From the NCBI GenBank assembly GCA_963680875.1, contig OY804586.1:51432203-51496202 (forward strand): a stretch of 64,000 bases of DNA. Direction: 5' to 3'. This stretch comes from Bathymodiolus brooksi (taxonomy: Eukaryota > Mollusca > Bivalvia > Mytilida > Modiolidae). The translations under genes and the position numbers were made by a program. The notes beneath the pieces are model-generated. The model saw only the letters and a list, made by a program, of their open reading frames with translations. It searched no databases and was not told the origin of the DNA. Position 1 is the stretch's first letter. The number at the start of each line of letters is the position of its first letter. Below are positions 14,126 to 24,849 of this stretch, one piece after another.

Positions 14126-14446
14126 TGTTATACTGTTTAATCGGATGGTAACGCACCTGTTATACTGTTTAATCGGATGGTAACGCACCTGTTATACTGT
14201 TTAATCCGATGGTAACGCACCTGTTATACTGTTTAATCCGATGGTAACGCACCTGTTATACTGTTTAATCCGATGGTAACGTACCTGTTATACTGTTTAA
14301 TCCGATAGTAACGCACCTGTTATACTGTTTAATCCGATGATAACGCACCTGTTATACTGTTTAATCCGATGGTAGCGCATCTGTTATACTGTTTAATCCG
14401 ATGGTAACGCACCTGTTATACTGTTCAATCCGATGGTAACGCACCA
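14126..14446 (+). repeat. 32-bp minisatellite, about 10 copies
   Basis: The unit begins TGTTATACTGTTTAATCCGA and continues TGGTAACGCACC. Copies are almost identical; the first two share GG in place of CC (ATCGGATGG), which suggests recent spread from neighbours. There are no spacers, so it is not CRISPR-like. No transcript feature is evident. Confidence 0.95.
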
Positions 14447-14840
14447 ATCATACTGAACATCGCCGGACAATATGTGGCATAATGGAGGAGAATTATGTGT
14501 GGTTCATCGATATTGTATGACATTTTGAGCACACTCTGAAAGAAACCCCTCATTAAGTTTTCAGTCTCGGTTACTCATTTAAATTTCCATCCTGCCCCCT
14601 GATCACCAGATTCAATTTCCTTCCCCATAGTTCTAACTTTGTTCTTTGCCTGGCCGCATCAAATATCGTATCTTCTAAATTTGGAACGATTTTATTATGA
14701 ATGTTTTGTAAATCATCATGAACGAGTCTGGAGTGTATACCAAGCACTCCAATTTAAGCATGTACGTACAGCGTTGTATGTTACATGTCCATTCCGATGC
14801 CCAATTCATCTTTATCAAATGCCATATGCAAGTTAACAAA

Positions 14841-15012
14841 ACATTCAGATAGTTGGCAAAGCATTTAGATAGTCAACAGAGCATTCATATAGTTGGCCAA
14901 GCATTCAGATAGTTAGCAAAACATTCAGATAGTTGCCAAAGCATACAGATAGTTGACAAAGCATTCAAATAGCAGGGAAATCATTCAGATAGTTGCAAAG
15001 CATTGAGTTAGT
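14841..15012 (+). repeat. Degenerate ~21-bp tandem repeat, about 8 copies
   Basis: The unit is roughly GCATTCAGATAGTTGGCAAA with one or two changes per copy. It lies 400 bp after the 32-bp array but is unrelated to it in sequence. Confidence 0.85.
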
Positions 15013-15355
15013 CCCTAACCGGTATGCATCCGTTGAAGTTCCGCAAATCTCTCCTTGTCAGTTGTCATTCTGTCAAACTGTTCTATTATTAACATATCAT
15101 TAATGGTCATTTCAATACATTTTCACATTATTGTTCAAAATGTGGTAAATTATCAATAATTTCTCTTCTTTCTTAAAGCCCACTTTTGGTAATCCTATTT
15201 AGGCCGTTTTCATTTAAAATGGTTAGAGAAATATCACATATTTGCAAATGTGAAAATTATATTTAAAACGTCATTAATGATATGATGATAATAAAAATGG
15301 TGCCAAAGAGAACTTGATTTAACTATGATTAAAACGACAGGTGTTTTATGGGAAA

Positions 15356-15610
15356 GGATCCGGGTGGCTCAATGAGTTAGGTAGTTGGATTATTTAACAA
15401 CTCATACAAGCCTATCACCAATACGACGTGGGTTCGCGCCCGGCTTTGTAAATTACAAAAAAGGGTGCACTCGGCACACAGCTGCGAGTGATAAAGTTTT
15501 CCATTTGCTAGCCCATGGTCGGTGATTCTCTCCGGCTTCTTCCACCACTAAAACTAGTCGCCATGATATAGATGAAATATTGCTGAAAGTGGCGTTATTA
15601 TCAATCAATC
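15356..15610 (+). mobile_element. tRNA-derived SINE, family A
   Basis: The copy shows the head CCGGGTGGCTCAATGAGTTA, the B-box-like GGGTTCGCGCCCGGC, the middle block and the 3' domain. A short deletion removes part of the GGTACTCCGG block. Confidence 0.88.
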
Positions 15611-15804
15611 ATGTTTTATGGGAAACATAAACTGCTAACCGGTCGTGAGAAACTGTAGGGTGCATCTTATTTGTTTGTTTTCTTTGTTGGGTTCATGTCG
15701 TTCATTAAAAAAAGAAATATCATATGTTATTTGTTTATGTTGTTTTCCTTCATTCTGTGTCATGTGACCCATGCCCATGTTTCTAGGAAACTCCACTAGG
15801 ATTA

Positions 15805-16078
15805 TGTTTATGGTGTTTAACGCCATTTCAACAATATTTCAGCTATATCGGTAGAGAAAACCAGAAAATCCACCAAGCTGTCGCAAGTCACGCACAAACT
15901 TTATAGCATAATAAGTAAGCCACACAATGCATGTCACCGACCTGCCGCAAGTCACTGACAAACTTTATCACATAATGTTGTATTAAGTACACCTCGCTAT
16001 GAGCGGGACTCGAACTAACAACCTTAGTGGTGATAAACATTGACTAAATCCAACTACCATACGAGCATGACCAAGACG
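15805..16078 (-). mobile_element. tRNA-derived SINE, family D
   Basis: Read on the minus strand, a head beginning CCGTCTTGGTCATGCTCGTA, with a B box like GAGTTCGAATCCCGC, is followed by the shared GATAAAGTTT block and the 3' domain. Related copies lie at 51125 and 61765. A dispersed-repeat copy (family G) begins just downstream at about 16085. Confidence 0.75.
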
Positions 16079-16084
16079 GTACTC

Positions 16085-16275
16085 TATCGAAGAAGGGACA
16101 TGCAATACAATGGCAAAAAAAATAGGAAAAAAGGACAAACACTCATCTACAAAACACTACACAGCAAATGAATGATCGAGTACCATAAATCATACATAAA
16201 CCGGGGTGAACTCAGGTGCTCCGGAAGGGTAAACAGTGTATGCTCCACCTGTTGCACCCATCGTGTTGCGCTTGT
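16085..16275 (-). repeat. Dispersed repeat, family G
   Basis: Read on the minus strand it begins near CCCTTCCGGAGCACCTGAGT and continues through a TTTGTCC/TTTTGTC stretch. The same block recurs, either strand, near 7560, 9808, 26455, 41510, 43290, 49700, 53690, 58140 and 60722. It lacks obvious TIRs, an A-tail and a coding frame. The neighbouring 16372-16560 open frame has no recognisable domain and I do not call it a gene. Confidence 0.75.
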
Positions 16276-16957
16276 GCCAATCCATGTGATAAGTCATGCA
16301 TGAAGAAAGGGCTGGCGATTTGGGTGGGGACGAAACATTAAGCTATTAGTAAAGGTTGCAATGCGCCTACTATGTTCCGAAATCTACAAATGCAGTCTTT
16401 AAAGTGCAAAATGTACAAACGAGGTACCCACTATGATCCACGGAAATGTGTTCCCTATAATCACCTGACAGCACCCATCGAGAGTGTATCACCTATCAGA
16501 TCAGCAACATGGGGACGCGTTCGGCAGCTCATGAGTCGCTCCCAGTCTTCTGCACTTTAGCCAATGCCCATCATGTAAGTATAACACAACGTACTTTTAG
16601 GCTATAATCACGTTTGTACATTTCTTTATATATATTGCACTATTACGAAGAGGCGACATAAAAAATAGATACATATTTATACAATAGAATATTGACGTAC
16701 ATGACATTACAAAATAAATAATCAGGACCATTGTTTTCCTATGATCACGATCATATTGTTATATTAGTGCTTGTTATCACTTACTTAAAGTGTAATGAAT
16801 AAGTGACAATTCATTATTTTGATATTCCAATGTCCAGTTGTTGTGTATCCCTATGTTCATCACACAGTTAGACAGATGGGGTTCATTTAATAGAGATAAA
16901 GATATGAAACGAAACCATCGGGTTAACCCAGACATGGGGAGGGTCGATTTCTGTGAA

Positions 16958-17265
16958 ATGTAATTGATTACATTACAATTACTTTTCAATTTTCATGATT
17001 AAATTACATAACAATTACATCAATTTTCAAATGTAATTTATTACATTACAATTATATCAATTTTCAAATGTAATTGATTAAATTACAATTACTTTTCAAT
17101 GTTCATGATAAAATTACATTACAATTACATCAATTTTCAAATGTAATTGATTAAATTGCAATTACTTTTCAATGTTCATGATAAAATTACATTACAATTA
17201 CATCAATTTTTAAATGTAATTGATTAAGTTACAATTACTTTTGAAATGTAATCGATTACATTACT
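16958..17265. repeat. AT-rich tandem repeat, ~70-bp period
   Basis: Alternating ATGTAATTGATTAAATTACA and ACTTTTCAATGTTCATGAT blocks are repeated about four times. They are rich in short inverted pairs (TGTAAT/ATTACA), so each unit can fold. No gene is present. Confidence 0.88.
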
Positions 17266-17565
17266 GAATTAACCGCTAAGCATTGCAACATTAGATAATA
17301 CTGACCTCAATTATTGACAAACCATCCTTCTTTGAAATTTGTCGTCCTCTATTTCGACTATGGCCATCGCCGATAACTCGCGACTGATCACACGCCGATA
17401 CTATCCACTCCTCACAGGTGGGTTGATATAATAACCGTCATTTCGGGTTTGTTCCGTCATTGATCTGTAATTAGTATTTTCTATGACAACATAATAATAT
17501 TACTCATATTTTCATATTAGACTGATTGAGCAGATTAAGAAAGATGCGATTTTACTAGTCAATAT

Positions 17566-18089
17566 CACTGTCGTGTACCCGATAAGGAATGGTCATTTCA
17601 AGATGGCGGATTGTAAATCATCAAAAAGGTAGGTGTGAAGATTTTGACTATTATCGTTCTTTATAGGTTATCTTAGTGTCTATGAGTTACACGTTTAGAT
17701 AGGACAGTCTTTTTTCTACTTCACCATTAAGTCGGTAAAGCTTGATCCTTTTGTTTTTATCGTAAACTGCCTTCGGTAGTTGATCAATGCAGCGACAAAG
17801 ATATCGAGGCGTAGAATCCAATTTATTTCACCAATTCCTACCGCCTAGTGACTTTTTATATTAATATGTTGATGCCAAAATTATTCAAACATGTGAATTG
17901 TCCAGCAATTTTTTTTTTCAGCCTTTGACAAGCCTTGTATCACTCCTAAAACGTCTATGAAAAGTTTGTTTATGTCACGGAATGGTCACGACAAAAACAT
18001 GACAAAAATGTATAGGAATGGTCTCATGTTTTGAGTCAAGGAATGGACTTTCAAGCCAAGGAATGGTCTTTTTTGTTTAGGAATGGTCT
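17566..18089 (+). repeat. Left terminal inverted repeat
   Basis: It carries a promoter-proximal region, an ATG at 17603 and a donor site at 17629, all mirrored in the right repeat. Beyond the exon it contains short GGAATGGTC repeats near its inner edge (five copies between about 17980 and 18089). Confidence 0.92.
17603..17628 (+). CDS. First exon (MADCKSSK) of plus-strand gene in the long-TIR element
   Basis: ATG follows TTTCAAG and the exon ends AAAAAG before GTAGGTGTG, a good donor. It contributes eight codons and two bases. The same exon is present in the right TIR on the minus strand, so transcription from either end would give the same leader peptide. Start and splice are inferred from sequence only. 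Confidence 0.6.
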
Positions 18090-18270
18090 CCATCATATAA
18101 GATATGCTTATTAATAATATTATTGAAGTTCATTTCCGTTTGTGGTCTTTAATGTAAATCTTCTTATTTCATATGATCAATCTTGCCTTAAAATACCCGA
18201 AATACCTTATTTGCTATTAAATTGTTATAATCTTTTCCATTTCATTATGCAATGTTTCTTTTATCTATAG

Positions 18271-18406
18271 GTACAAGTGTTACTACAGCCAATTTGATAC
18301 TTCCAATCACCAAACCATAGTGGACCACTGCTGCCAGAATTATCGGGATGAAACATTAAAATTTAAATCTTTTGAATTTAACACTAATGTGGGTAAATTT
18401 GGTTAA
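18271..18406 (+). CDS. Second exon of plus-strand gene: small Cys/His-containing protein
   Basis: An acceptor (TTTTATCTATAG) precedes the exon, and the two leftover bases from 17628 plus G give Arg, so the phase fits. The joined product would be about 53 residues: MADCKSSKR followed by YKCYYSQFDTSNHQTIVDHC, a further Cys, and a Lys/Phe-rich tail ending NVGKFG at TAA (18404-18406). The Cys and His spacing (C-x2-YS..H..D-H-C-C) hints at a small metal-binding module, but the second Cys expected after KCYY is Ser. A possible donor GTAAAT at 18392 would let the message continue instead of ending at the TAA. I do not recognise a named family. Confidence 0.5.
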
Positions 18407-18558
18407 GAACTCTTTCAGTAATTTGTGATATTGACAGGGAGTCATTTTTTACATAAACATATTTTTGTTAAAAGAAATATTCATTGTTATTTAAATAAAT
18501 TTTATGAAATCAACTCTTTATATCTTTATTATCAATTTGCAAACAATTACAATTATAG

Positions 18559-18910
18559 TCATTTGATCCAGAGAAAAATGTGAGTAGTCCTAAAGATACA
18601 ATCCTCTCCGAACATGTGGAAGAATCTCTGCCTCGTGAGCTCTGTGATATTCCCTGACAGTTTGTGGTTACAGTAATTACATGTGATACGTTTTTGTTCA
18701 CCATGGTTGGTCTGATGAGCCAATAGCTCCCCCTTTTCACAAAATGCTGCTGTGCAAGAATCAGTGGTACATTTAAATTTTATCTCTTGTTTTAAATGTT
18801 GTCTCAGGCGATGTCGTCTGAGACCACTTCTACTTTTCAGACATTTTCCACAGTCCTCTCATATAAAATCATTCTCTGAGGCGTGGAAAGATGTATCCAT
18901 CACAGTAAAC
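18559..18910 (-). pseudogene. C2H2 zinc-finger exon with an in-frame stop
   Basis: An acceptor (TCTCATTTTTACAG) precedes position 18910. The frame reads into CGKCLKSRSGLRRHRLRQH and then a second finger with CTTDSC, CEKGELLAH and QTNH. A third, degenerate finger (CNYCNHKLSGNITEL) follows before TGA at 18561-18559. Where the first Cys of finger 1 should stand (C-x2-C) there is TGA at 18861-18859, one base from TGC or TGT. The phase fits the leader exon at 20319-20344. Fingers of this type bind nucleic acid in the nucleus; here the stop suggests decay, unless translation starts downstream. Confidence 0.72.
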
Positions 18911-19218
18911 CTGTAAAAATGAGAAATACACGATATATCTATTGAAGATTTAAGTAACCTCGTATATTTTTGTGTTCATGAAGTTAATACATGTACTGAT
19001 TTTAAACATAGGAAAATTAAAATAATATATGTGAACTGAAGCACCTATGTCCGAAAAAACTAATACATAAACCTAACAGTGGTCTAGACTTAGTGGTAAG
19101 AAAACCGAAGATCCAACAGGTAAAAGAAAAGAAGAAAAAAATAATAATAAAAGTTGAGAACATCGGTCCAAATAAAATAGTGGTGTGTACTGAAATGGTG
19201 ATGTATTATACATAACTG

Positions 19219-19472
19219 CCGGGGTCCGGGTGGCTCAATGAGTTAGGTCGTTGGATATAACAATTCATACAAGCCTATCACCAATACGCGCCCGGCTTTG
19301 TAAATTACAAAAAAGGGTGCACTCGACTCGCAGCTGCAAGTGATAAAAGTTTACTAGTTGCTTGCCCATGGTCGATGGTTCTCTCCGGATACTCCGACTT
19401 CCTCCACCACTAAAACTGTTCACCATGATATAGCTGAAATATTGTTGAAAGTGGCGTTAAGCACCAAAAATT
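19219..19472 (+). mobile_element. tRNA-derived SINE, family A, nested in the long-TIR element
   Basis: Head GGTCCGGGTGGCTCAATGAG through to the 3' end GTGGCGTTAAGCACC. It lies wholly in the interior and therefore inserted after the element was formed. It has a small deletion in the region before the B box. Confidence 0.88.
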
Positions 19473-19858
19473 AAAAATAAATCAATACATAACTGCCTGT
19501 AGTTGAGGAGTTTCGCTAGATTACCATACGAAGAAAATATCACTTGAGACGCACTAAGGTAGGAATTCCACGACAGAAATACACTAATGTATTTCTTCCT
19601 TACGGAATAAACACACTAGTGCATACTGCAAGGTAGAAATACACTAGGGTATTTACGTTCCCGGACATTCTACACATCGGAAAGAACGTACGCTTACAGT
19701 ATATCAGAGAAGCGAATGGTATGTCGTCATATTGACAAACCAATTGAAATACATGACAGTGAATGTAGTAAGACAAGAAAAATAAGATTTTATGCGAGTG
19801 TGAACACTGGATGAACGACAAAGCCATTGCTCCCGCTTTACATCCGATATGTTCAATC

Positions 19859-20381
19859 AGACCATTCCTAAACAAAAAAGACCATTCCTTGGCTTGAAAG
19901 TCCATTCCTTGACTCAAAACATGAGACCATTCCTATACATTTTTGTCATGTTTTTGTCGTGACCATTCCGTGACATAAACAAACTTTTCATAGACGCTTT
20001 AAGAGGGATACAAGGCTTGTCAAAGGCTGAAAAAAAAATTTGCTGGACAATATTATGTTTGAATAATTTTGGCATCAACATATTAATATAAAAAGTCACT
20101 AGGCGGTAGGAATTGGTGAAATAAATTGGATTCTACGCCTCGATATCTTTGTCGCTGCATTGATCAACTACCGAAGGCAGTTTACGATAAAAACAAAAGG
20201 ATCAAGCTTTACCGACTTAATGGTGAAGTAGAAAAAAGACTGTCCTATCTAAACGTGTAACTCATAGACACTAAGATAACCTATAAAGAACGATAATAGT
20301 CAAAATCTTCACACCTACCTTTTTGATGATTTACAATCCGCCATCTTGAAATGACCATTCCTTATCGGGTACACGACAGTG
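19859..20381 (-). repeat. Right terminal inverted repeat
   Basis: Reverse complement of the left repeat, with a handful of differences such as a changed CGCTTTAAGAGG patch near 20000. Similarity stops abruptly at 19859 after the innermost GGAATGGTC motif. Confidence 0.92.
20319..20344 (-). CDS. First exon (MADCKSSK) of minus-strand gene in the long-TIR element
   Basis: It is identical to the plus-strand exon at 17603-17628, in the right TIR. ATG is at 20344-20342 and the donor GTAGGT follows 20319. The two leftover bases join the G at 18910 to give Arg. Confidence 0.55.
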
Positions 20382-20386
20382 AATAT

Positions 20387-21240
20387 AGCATCCATAGTTC
20401 ATAACTCTCCGATAATTGTCATGCGTCCTTCTCCGCTTTCATTTTAATTTGCAAGGAAATCCCTTATCTTTTGAACATGTGTGTCTGAGAGTTGATTGGT
20501 TACAAAACATTTCGTCAGAACTAATCAAATTGCTTTAAAATGACTAATTAAAATTCATGACTACAAGGATTTCTCTGTGAGTTGACATACGAGTAATGAG
20601 TGGAGAATAATCGGAGCGTGATCAGTATTGGATTATCTTTTCCGGAATATTGGTGATCTACTGCAAGTTAATGATCGAATTGATCACACAACGTTGATTG
20701 GATTACCCCTTAACACCGGTAGGAATAAAACCCACAACGTTAGTGGTATAGTCATTTCTGTTCTGTTTGACTTCAAGTGAGCAGTTGTTCATGTATGTTT
20801 ATGACTAACCCCCGCGGGAATCCCCAGATAAATAAATAGTATCCAGTTTCTCCTGTGCACCCCTTTATACAACGTGTAATCTAGTGGATCGGTACTCAAA
20901 AAGACAAAACAAAAACTCTCACTAAATTAGATATGTTCGGTTTTATTTGATCAAAAACTTGTTGGGTGTGGTGGTTGGTGGTCCGTTGGTGGTCCGTTGG
21001 ACTACAATGTTCCGGACCCGTTTCCTTATACCGTCCTGTTTCCTGTGACAATATACATTTCCAATCATAGATCTATCACAGTGCCACCTTTCAACATTCA
21101 AAATGTTTTGTGCATCAACTTTCTAATTGTGAACACAGCTGAAATGCTGCCACCTTTGACGTCAAAACAACAATCAATTATTCCTTTCAGGAGGAGGTGT
21201 AATCCAACCACTTTATTTTAAGTTGAAGAGTCTGTAGCTC
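20387..21240. other. Intergenic DNA without recognised features
   Basis: Mixed AT-rich sequence. A 74-codon open frame at 20997-21221 has no domain, biased composition or splice context that supports it. A short GGTGGTCCGTTGG duplication lies near 20975-21000. Confidence 0.45.
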
Positions 21241-21244
21241 AGAT

Positions 21245-21420
21245 CTATGTCCTTTTTTCAAATTCTCAAATCGGCGTCCAATTCTCAAATCTATGGCCGT
21301 TCCTCAATTTCTCAAATCGACGTCCAATGACGTCACTGACGTATACCTTAACCCTAACCAATAAATCGGCCATAGATCTGAGAATTTGGAAAGGACGCCG
21401 ATTTGAGAATGCCCTTAAAT
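21245..21420. mobile_element. Short inverted-repeat element
   Basis: CAAATTCTCAAATCGGCGTC near 21260 is mirrored by GACGCCGATTTGAGAATG near 21392-21410, with internal copies of CTCAAATC(G/T). The pattern fits a fold-back MITE relic. Confidence 0.6.
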
Positions 21421-21934
21421 CGGACCGTGATTTAATATAATGACGTCAGCCGATGTCGATTTGAGTGGGCGTCGATGTGAGTCCAGACGCTGATCTGAGT
21501 CTATCATATATAGTAATTGGATATCATGCTGCTTAATGAATGAATTCTTGTTTTATAAGAACACAAGTTGTTGTATTTCAAAAAGGACTTGCATGAACGA
21601 TTCCTTCGTTATATTAATGTATTTCATGTAATATTTTGTATTATTTGGTGTGGTATAACACCTTTCATAAATTGTGTAAAATAATTGGAATAAAAGAATT
21701 GTTTCATTATACAAGAATCACAAGAACCATAGACACGGGCAGTAAATTATAACATTGTTCACACGAAACACAGTTTGAATTTCACTTTTAGATCGATGTT
21801 AACAATCGTAGTTCGATATAGACAAAGTCTATCGGAAAGACAGGAATGTTGTAATTTTAGAGCATTAATTGTTTGTTACTAACCTAGTTATGCACTTGGT
21901 GTTGTTGTGCAAACTGATTAGACTTATTATGCAT

Positions 21935-22095
21935 AGCGGATGTGGTCGAATGGTCTAGGGCGCTAGACATAAGGCTAAGTGAATGGTGCTGCAGTGTATC
22001 AATGGTGTGAGTTCAAATCCCGTAGAGGGAAGAACAAAATTTGACAGCTCAAAGGTCTAATTCTAACACTGTTTGGTTTAATTTTAAGACGTATA
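21935..22095 (+). mobile_element. tRNA-derived SINE, family B (copy 1)
   Basis: The head resembles a class II (Leu/Ser-like) tRNA. TGGTCGAATGGTCTAGGGCG is the A-box region and GTGAGTTCAAATCCCGTAGA the B-box region. A body containing TTTGACAGCTC and TAACACTGTTTGGTTTAATT follows. It recurs at 22357 and reversed at 59163. The 3' body shows it is not a functional tRNA gene. Confidence 0.82.
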
Positions 22096-22356
22096 TATAA
22101 GTAACTTTGAGATCCAGTGGGACATATATATTGTATGGTTGTCACCTGCTTAGACGTTTTATTTCCTGTGACTGTATAATGAATTCTTCATTATCCTATA
22201 CAATATATTAAAAATTGCTGAGTTAGATTGCTGTCAAATTATAATATTAAGTATATACGTACCATCTACACACGCTTATACACATGTCTTGTGTCTATCT
22301 CTAGATTTGCCTTACGAGACAAGGTAACACTACGATTATTGAAGCTCCTTTTTCTA

Positions 22357-22510
22357 GGGAGTGGCTGTGGTCGAGTGGTCTAGGGCGCTGGGCTAGGCGA
22401 ATGGTACTGCTGTGTATCAATGGTGTGAGTTTAAATCCCGTCGAGGGAAGAACAAAAATTTGACAGCTCAAAAATCTAATTCTAACACTGTTTGGTTTAA
22501 TTTTCAGACG
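22357..22510 (+). mobile_element. tRNA-derived SINE, family B (copy 2)
   Basis: Same head and body as copy 1, but it lacks about 12 bases in the variable-arm region (GCGCTGGGCTAGGCG). It runs directly into the TA/TG/CA microsatellite at 22505. Confidence 0.82.
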
Positions 22511-22620
22511 TATATCTCGTATATATATAATATATATATATATGTGTGAGTGTGTGTGTAATTAACACAACAGTGTCACACACACACACACACACACACA
22601 CCAACACACACACACACATA
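22505..22620. repeat. Compound TA / TG / CA microsatellite
   Basis: Runs of TA, then TGTG, a short AATTAACACAACAGTGTC bridge, then (CA)n to about 22617. The TG and CA parts are complementary and could pair. Confidence 0.9.
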
Positions 22621-23435
22621 TTAGAATGCATACCCATACCTGGTGCAACTGTTATTAATTAGATTAGTGCTGTACAAACTATTGATTTACAACGGAAAGT
22701 ACAAACAATATAGCAGTAGCTTCCTGATTGGCTGTTCTTATTGATCCTTTTTGCTTAGTCTATATATAGCTTTCAATGTCAAACAAAATATATGGCATTT
22801 TTAAAAACAAAAATTACGAAATTCTCTCATTAGACGGATGTCTTCAACAACCTCAAAAGATTTCATATGATTCTAGTCACGTAGAAAATTGGGACACAGG
22901 TGATCACGAGACAACAGAATAATATTCAACATGCTTATTAAGTACAGAAACATTTTATTTTAAATATTTGTAACTTTGATATTTCTGTAAAACAAAGAAG
23001 CCAAACAATAAAATAGAATAAAATAAAGAGGTCAGATGTTCTTTATTTTGTATCCATGGAAAACGAAAACAAATAATAGTACATGCACGTGACCTAGATA
23101 TATATGATCGTCTGCTACGTATACTTTACCGAAATGGAAAAAAAATAGAATAGAGACTGCCAAATGGAATCGATATAACGCCGTACGTTATATGTACTAT
23201 GAGGTCAGAAGTGGGAATGACTAAATGGTGCTGCGATTTATACTACATGGTCAGAAGTGGGCGTGGTTAAATTGTCATAGGCTTCAATGACAGATGAATT
23301 TTCAATTTCAATATCCTGTGTCAACCGTTTGACTTATTATATGGGACTTTCTAAATCAAATGAACAACTCTAATTATTAGTTGATGAGAAATAAGTTAAT
23401 TCGTGCAGAAATATATGAAACCTGTTTCTAATAGC
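22621..23435. other. Intergenic DNA
   Basis: No gene or clear repeat was recognised apart from two short TATACTACATGGTCAGAAGTGGG-like repeats (cut here to a description) near 23200 and 23240. The sequence is AT-rich. Confidence 0.4.
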
Positions 23436-23795
23436 GAGTGAGTGATTGTTGTTTGACGCCAGATAAGTAATTCGTCAGCTACGTCATGGCGCGAGAACAA
23501 AAAAATCACATTCAATGAAATGATTATGAAGTGCGCTTTATACCAGACCAACCCACTTTATACTAGACCAACCCACTTTAATTGGATTTTCATAATGCTA
23601 ACCCACTGAAACACCACTCATGTAGCTCCATTCGGACATTTTCCTGCTTCTGAACCAACCAGGCGTTGCTCTTTCTTCCTAATGGTACTTGCTGAGAACA
23701 ACAAATACCAATTTCATAGTCTTTGGTTTGATCTGACCGGTGCTCGAACCCATGCGAGATGAGCATGCTAACCATTACAACACCGATGCGGTTTT
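23436..23795 (-). mobile_element. tRNA-derived SINE, family C
   Basis: On the minus strand the head contains GGTTCGAGCACCGGTCAGA-like B-box sequence, preceded by GGTTAGCATGCTCATCTCGC. A long body (CAGGAAAATGTCCGA..GGGTTAGCATTAT) and a short tail related to the family A 3' domain follow. Other copies are at 36200, 39396, 46327, 55090 and 60955. Confidence 0.72.
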
Positions 23796-24688
23796 TGTTT
23801 CTTAAAACACATCCTTCATGAGCTATGCATATATAAATAATGTAATGACATAATTCCAGATATACTTTAATTCGCGCATGCCTATTGTCAGAAAACAATT
23901 TGGGCTTAATACCTAATGATGTTGTGTGTTTATACAGGATCGTTGTTCATATAAATATTAAACAGATAGCTATGTTTCATTACATATTCATTTTACCTGA
24001 CTTTTGTAAGTTGTCGTATTCCGGTGAAATTGTTTCAACAGGAGGGTGATGACACTGCCACATGATAGTTACTGATATTTCTTACTTTAATTTAGAATTT
24101 ACTTGCTTAAATTGCTAAATTCTAATAAATTGGACAGAAAATGAACGTAACTTAATTTCAACTCGTTGTATTTGGCTATCCAGAAAATAAACGACTGCAA
24201 ACAGGAACGCTCGGCACCACCCTTTCAAAAAATGACTTCTATTTTTGTATCCTTTATTTAACTCGTTTTGCATATTAAAGAGTGTTATTCGTGTGTCTTA
24301 GATTTAACATTGACTTCCAGACCATTGAATGTGTCCCAAGTGCTCGAAAACATTCATTCGGATGTCATAGGAATTCATCCTAATACCAACAGGTAGACAA
24401 AAGGAAGAAGCAACATAGTAAGTCACCTTTAAAAGAACTTTGTCATATTTGAGTTACAAATAAACCTACGATAAGCTTGGTAAGCATGAACATTGTTAAT
24501 AAAATGTAGCCGCTAAACCAACGAAGTGAGGTAAAGGACACGGGATTTAGAAACGAAGATGGTAAATCCGTAGAGAAAGTCAAGCATTTTTTTTCAAATT
24601 ACGAAGGAGAATAACAAATGTGTATAATTTACGTTGTGTAGTATTTTAGTATTTTTAGCAAAAGGGTAAGGATTTGATTGATTGATTG

Positions 24689-24846
24689 TTGGTGTGTAAT
24701 GCCACTTTCAACAATATTTCAGCTATATCATGACGACCAATTTTAGTGGTGTAAGAAGCCGAAGTACCCGGAGAGAACCATCGAACATGGGCAACCAACT
24801 GGTAAACTTTATCACTTCCGGCTGCGAGTCGAGTGTACCCTTTTGG
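24689..24846 (-). mobile_element. SINE family A, 5'-truncated
   Basis: Only the middle block and the 3' domain remain, from the GGGTACACTCGACTCGCAGC region (minus strand) to the GGCATTACACACC tail. The tRNA-like head is missing. Confidence 0.82.
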
Positions 24847-24849
24847 TAA

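Larger units (their letters stand above)
17566..20381. mobile_element. Long-TIR DNA element with two convergent genes, TSD AATAT
   Basis: A 524-bp left repeat (17566-18089) matches the complement of 19859-20381 almost base for base. The ends are CACTGTCGTGTACCCGATAA inward. The 5 bases before (17561-17565) and after (20382-20386) are both AATAT, a target-site duplication. Known families with 5-bp duplications and CAC ends include Transib and RAG-like elements; the first six bases fit CACWRTG and the seventh does not, so membership is only a suggestion. No transposase core was recognised in the 1.8-kb interior, which holds a family A SINE (19219-19470) and two exon sets that start inside the TIRs. 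Confidence 0.88.

Noticed and set aside
14126..14446. Possible CRISPR array
   Set aside because: Units abut directly with no spacers, and the sequence is plainly eukaryotic.
16372..16560. 62-codon open frame starting with ATG
   Set aside because: No recognisable domain, and it begins beside a dispersed repeat; nothing supports expression.
21345..21360. Telomere-like CCCTAACC near the inverted-repeat element
   Set aside because: Only about one and a half units, within chance expectation.
21935..22030. Functional tRNA gene (Leu/Ser-like)
   Set aside because: The same tRNA-like head with the same downstream body occurs three times, so it is a SINE family, not a tRNA gene.
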